A DNA stretch of 14,062 bases, taken from Galactobacillus timonensis (GTDB taxonomy: Bacteria; Bacillota_I; Bacilli_A; Erysipelotrichales; Erysipelotrichaceae). Positions within the stretch are counted from its first letter, which is position 1; each line of letters begins with the position of its first letter. The notes beneath the pieces are model-generated. The model saw nothing but the letters and a program-made list of their open reading frames with translations, was not told where the DNA came from and ran no database searches. The stretch spans positions 1,629,803 to 1,643,864 of the forward strand of contig NZ_LT964739.1 of assembly GCF_900240265.1 (NCBI RefSeq), given 5' to 3'. Shown piece after piece: positions 12,511 through 14,062 of this stretch. A program made the position numbers and the translations under genes.

Positions 12511-12737
12511 TCTACTGCAATTTCACAGATAAAAGTCGACCTGCAAAATGTCAGATCACCGGAAAAGGTGCAGAAATCAGAGATGAGCTGTCAGCGATCC
12601 TTATTGAGCTGCTTAATACCGGCATTGGTGAGCATCTTATCCATGACGCATACCGCCAAGCCTTTGATCCGGAATGGCAGGAAACCTTCGACAAAGAGAT
12701 CCGAGAATTCCCTGATCTGAACCGGAGAAGATCATGA
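12507..12737 (+). CDS. Phage protein, unknown function
   Basis: The 76-residue product begins MIYCNFTDKSRPAKCQITGKGAEIRDELSAILIELLNTG. The first 20 residues look like a short beta hairpin and the rest like two or three helices. No family is recognised. A purine-rich ribosome site (GAGGAAGGG at 12492-12500) precedes the ATG. The gene is linked by 4-base overlaps on both sides, which supports it being real. Confidence 0.7.
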   Translation: MIYCNFTDKSRPAKCQITGKGAEIRDELSAILIELLNTGIGEHLIHDAYRQAFDPEWQETFDKEIREFPDLNRRRS

Positions 12738-13024
12738 ACCACGGAATAATCATCGCCCTCGCTGCACTTGATGTCATCCTCGGCATCCTGCTCTACGTGA
12801 CGATCCGTCAGATCCAGACGATCACGGCGGCAATGGATGCGATTGACAAGATGGCTTGTGAGGCGGCTGCCAAAGCAGACCGCAATAGTCACAGGATCGA
12901 GGACTGCTGCAAAGCGATCCAGCTAATCAGCAGAGACACATCAGAGGCTTACAAGATCGCGTCAGAATGTCGAAATGAACTGACAAGGCAACACATGATC
13001 ATGCGCAAGGAGACGGAAAAATGA
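12734..13024 (+). CDS. Membrane-anchored coiled-coil protein
   Basis: The 96-residue product has an N-terminal hydrophobic segment (residues about 4-24, GIIIALAALDVILGILLYVTI). It then has a long polar helix with heptad-like spacing (TITAAMDAIDKMACEAAAKADRNSHRIEDCCKAIQLISRDTSEAYKIASECRNELTRQ). This is a single membrane anchor with a cytoplasmic coiled coil. It contains four cysteines. GGAG lies six bases before the ATG, and both ends overlap neighbours by four bases. It is the second small membrane protein in the early run. The function is unknown. Confidence 0.7.
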   Translation: MNHGIIIALAALDVILGILLYVTIRQIQTITAAMDAIDKMACEAAAKADRNSHRIEDCCKAIQLISRDTSEAYKIASECRNELTRQHMIMRKETEK

Positions 13025-13230
13025 CGGAAATGGAAATGAAAATCATGGACGCAAGGATTGAGATCAGCCTTGCAATGGGGTGTCTCGAGTGGGCAAAGAT
13101 GATTGTCCCCAGTTCCATTGATAAATCCGTTTGTGACCACATTAATCAGCGCATCGCCGGCCTTGAGAAAGCCTTGGCGATACTCAAAGGGCTGGAGAAA
13201 GCCGATGTACATGGATCTGAGCAAAATTAA
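13021..13230 (+). CDS. Small helical phage protein, unknown function
   Basis: The 69-residue product is predicted to be mostly helical (MKIMDARIEISLAMGCLEWAKMI and CDHINQRIAGLEKALAILKGLEKA, two helices joined by a short loop). AAGGAG at 13007-13012 lies eight bases before the ATG. Its start overlaps the previous stop and its end overlaps the next gene by 26 bases. No family is recognised. Confidence 0.68.
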   Translation: MTEMEMKIMDARIEISLAMGCLEWAKMIVPSSIDKSVCDHINQRIAGLEKALAILKGLEKADVHGSEQN

Positions 13231-13498
13231 CGGCTGGGCGGTGCAGAACCTGCGGCAGTATGGCAACAGCCTGCTTCCTCCGGAGCTGATCAGAGAGTTT
13301 GGAATCGATAAGATCGAGGGCGTGCTTGCCACGATCATCGATGAGCCGGTCTTGATCGAAAAGAAGCATTACCCGCGAGAACAGTTGTCATTCGGTCATT
13401 CTGTTGGAAAACGCGGATACTACTACATCGCCCGCACGCCCAGAGATCCGATCGTTGAGAAAGAGAAATGGATGGCAAGAAATGATCAACATCGATGA
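13205..13498 (+). CDS. Phage protein, unknown function
   Basis: The 97-residue product starts MYMDLSKINGWAVQNLRQYG and has a mixed alpha/beta pattern (GVLATIIDEPVLIEKKHYP, GKRGYYYIARTP). I do not recognise it. The frame is open back to 13103, but GGAG at 13194-13197 is seven bases before the ATG at 13205, which I take as the start. An ATG at 13211 is the alternative. It overlaps the gene before by 26 bases and the one after by 17. Confidence 0.62.
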   Translation: MYMDLSKINGWAVQNLRQYGNSLLPPELIREFGIDKIEGVLATIIDEPVLIEKKHYPREQLSFGHSVGKRGYYYIARTPRDPIVEKEKWMARNDQHR

Positions 13499-13634
13499 AC
13501 TGGCGGAAGAATGGTACGCCAAATATGATCCGGCTTTCTACCCGGATGAAGACGATGATCCCGTACCTGATTATCGGGATTGTGACGAATATGAAGAATT
13601 CAAAGAATTAAGAGAGTGGGAGGAAACAAAATGA
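13482..13634 (+). CDS. Small acidic phage protein
   Basis: The 50-residue product (MINIDELAEEWYAKYDPAFY, then PDEDDD and a run of Glu/Asp/Tyr) is strongly acidic. Strongly acidic small phage proteins are sometimes DNA mimics, but nothing here proves that. The frame opens upstream to 13404, inside the previous gene; the ATG at 13482 marks where the composition changes to this acidic form. Its ribosome site is weak, so coupling is likely. The stop overlaps the ATPase gene start (ATGA, 13631-13634). Confidence 0.6.
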   Translation: MINIDELAEEWYAKYDPAFYPDEDDDPVPDYRDCDEYEEFKELREWEETK

Positions 13635-14062
13635 ATCAGGAAAACACAGTTAAGATTACAAGCCTCGAGCTTGAAAATGTGAAGCGCGTCAAGGCTGTAA
13701 AGATCGAGCCGACGGAGACCGGATTGACCGTGATCGGCGGCAAAAACAATCAGGGGAAAACATCGATTCTTGATGCTATTACGTGGGCACTTGGCGGAGA
13801 TAAGTACAAGCCATCTCAGCCTAAGCGTGAAGGATCAATGGTGGATCCTCATATTCAGATCCAGCTTTCAAACGGGATCCTGGTAGAACGTTCTGGCAAA
13901 AACAGCGCATTGAAAGTGACTGATACTACTGGAAGAAAAGCAGGTCAGAAATTGTTAGACACATTCATTTCCTCATTTGCGCTGGATCTCCCGAAGTTTA
14001 TCAATTCGAGTGCGAAGGAAAAGGCAAACACTCTGCTGCAGATCATCGGAGTCGGTGATGAA
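13631..14062 (+). CDS. RecF/SMC-type ATPase, N-terminal part (cut by window end)
   Basis: The visible 144 residues form the N-terminal ATPase lobe of an SMC/RecF/SbcC-like protein: strand ITSLELENVKRVKAVKIEP, then Walker A GKNNQGKT (37-44) and the helix SILDAITWALGG. Gln before GKT is common in this group (NxQGKT/S). Such ATPases are frequent in phage early regions next to recombination or replication genes and are thought to act in DNA repair or recombination. GGAGG at 13619-13623 lies seven bases before the ATG. The signature motif and Walker B lie beyond the window, so the exact subfamily is open. Confidence 0.85.
   Translation, partial: MNQENTVKITSLELENVKRVKAVKIEPTETGLTVIGGKNNQGKTSILDAITWALGGDKYKPSQPKREGSMVDPHIQIQLSNGILVERSGKNSALKVTDTTGRKAGQKLLDTFISSFALDLPKFINSSAKEKANTLLQIIGVGDE

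Larger units (their letters stand above)
8824..14062. mobile_element. Temperate phage-like element, left part
   Basis: The region has the standard left-end layout of an integrated temperate phage: attachment core, tyrosine integrase, self-cleaving repressor, divergent operators, Cro-like protein, then a dense run of small co-directional early genes ending in a RecF/SMC-type ATPase. Gene spacing changes sharply from the host side, with ATGA overlaps throughout. Structural genes and the right end are not in the window, so a full phage rather than another integrative element is inferred. Confidence 0.85.

Noticed and set aside
8824..14062. Search for a CRISPR array, toxin-antitoxin pair, retron or defence cassette in the element
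   Set aside because: No regularly spaced repeats, reverse transcriptase, nuclease motifs or recognisable toxin pair are visible. Short repeats are limited to operator-like and arm-like sites.

Overview
The window is from a low-to-mid GC Firmicute chromosome. The evidence is strong Shine-Dalgarno sites throughout, an rRNA operon end, a Rex repressor, an asnS-type class II asparaginyl-tRNA synthetase and a pyrophosphate-type phosphofructokinase as the glycolytic PFK. An Erysipelotrichia-like member of the Bacillota is my best guess, but this is inference and not proven by any one feature.

Positions 1-273 hold the last bases of a 23S rRNA gene, a 5S rRNA gene and the rRNA operon terminator. Positions 360-8342 are ordinary chromosome on the plus strand. 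They start with tsaE-tsaB-rimI-tsaD, with genes overlapping or touching; tsaE, tsaB and tsaD make the t6A tRNA modification machinery. Next come rex (NADH/NAD+-sensing repressor) and asnS, then an ABC-F ribosome-associated ATPase gene, and last a PPi-dependent phosphofructokinase gene ending at a strong terminator. A small minus-strand membrane-protein gene (8405-8611) faces it, with its own terminator.

From about 8824 to the end the window is the left part of an integrated phage-like element. At 8824-8837 the minus strand reads as the 3' acceptor end of a serine tRNA, including CCA. It is followed at once by a terminator-like hairpin, and the rest of the tRNA is missing. This is what the left attachment site of an element inserted in a tRNA-Ser gene should look like. 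Next, in order, are putative integrase arm repeats, a tyrosine integrase (minus), a LexA/CI-type self-cleaving repressor (minus), a divergent promoter/operator region, a small Cro-like regulator, and a tightly overlapping run of small early genes on the plus strand. That run includes an HTH protein, two small membrane proteins and several unknowns, and it runs into an SMC/RecF-type ATPase cut by the window edge.

The element's switch region is unusually readable. Two similar operators overlap the -35 boxes of the leftward and rightward promoters. A separate 20-bp near-palindromic repeat occurs just before and exactly at the end of the cro-like gene. I see no CRISPR array, transposase, toxin-antitoxin pair or defence system that I can defend. 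The element looks like a temperate phage, and its right end lies outside the window.
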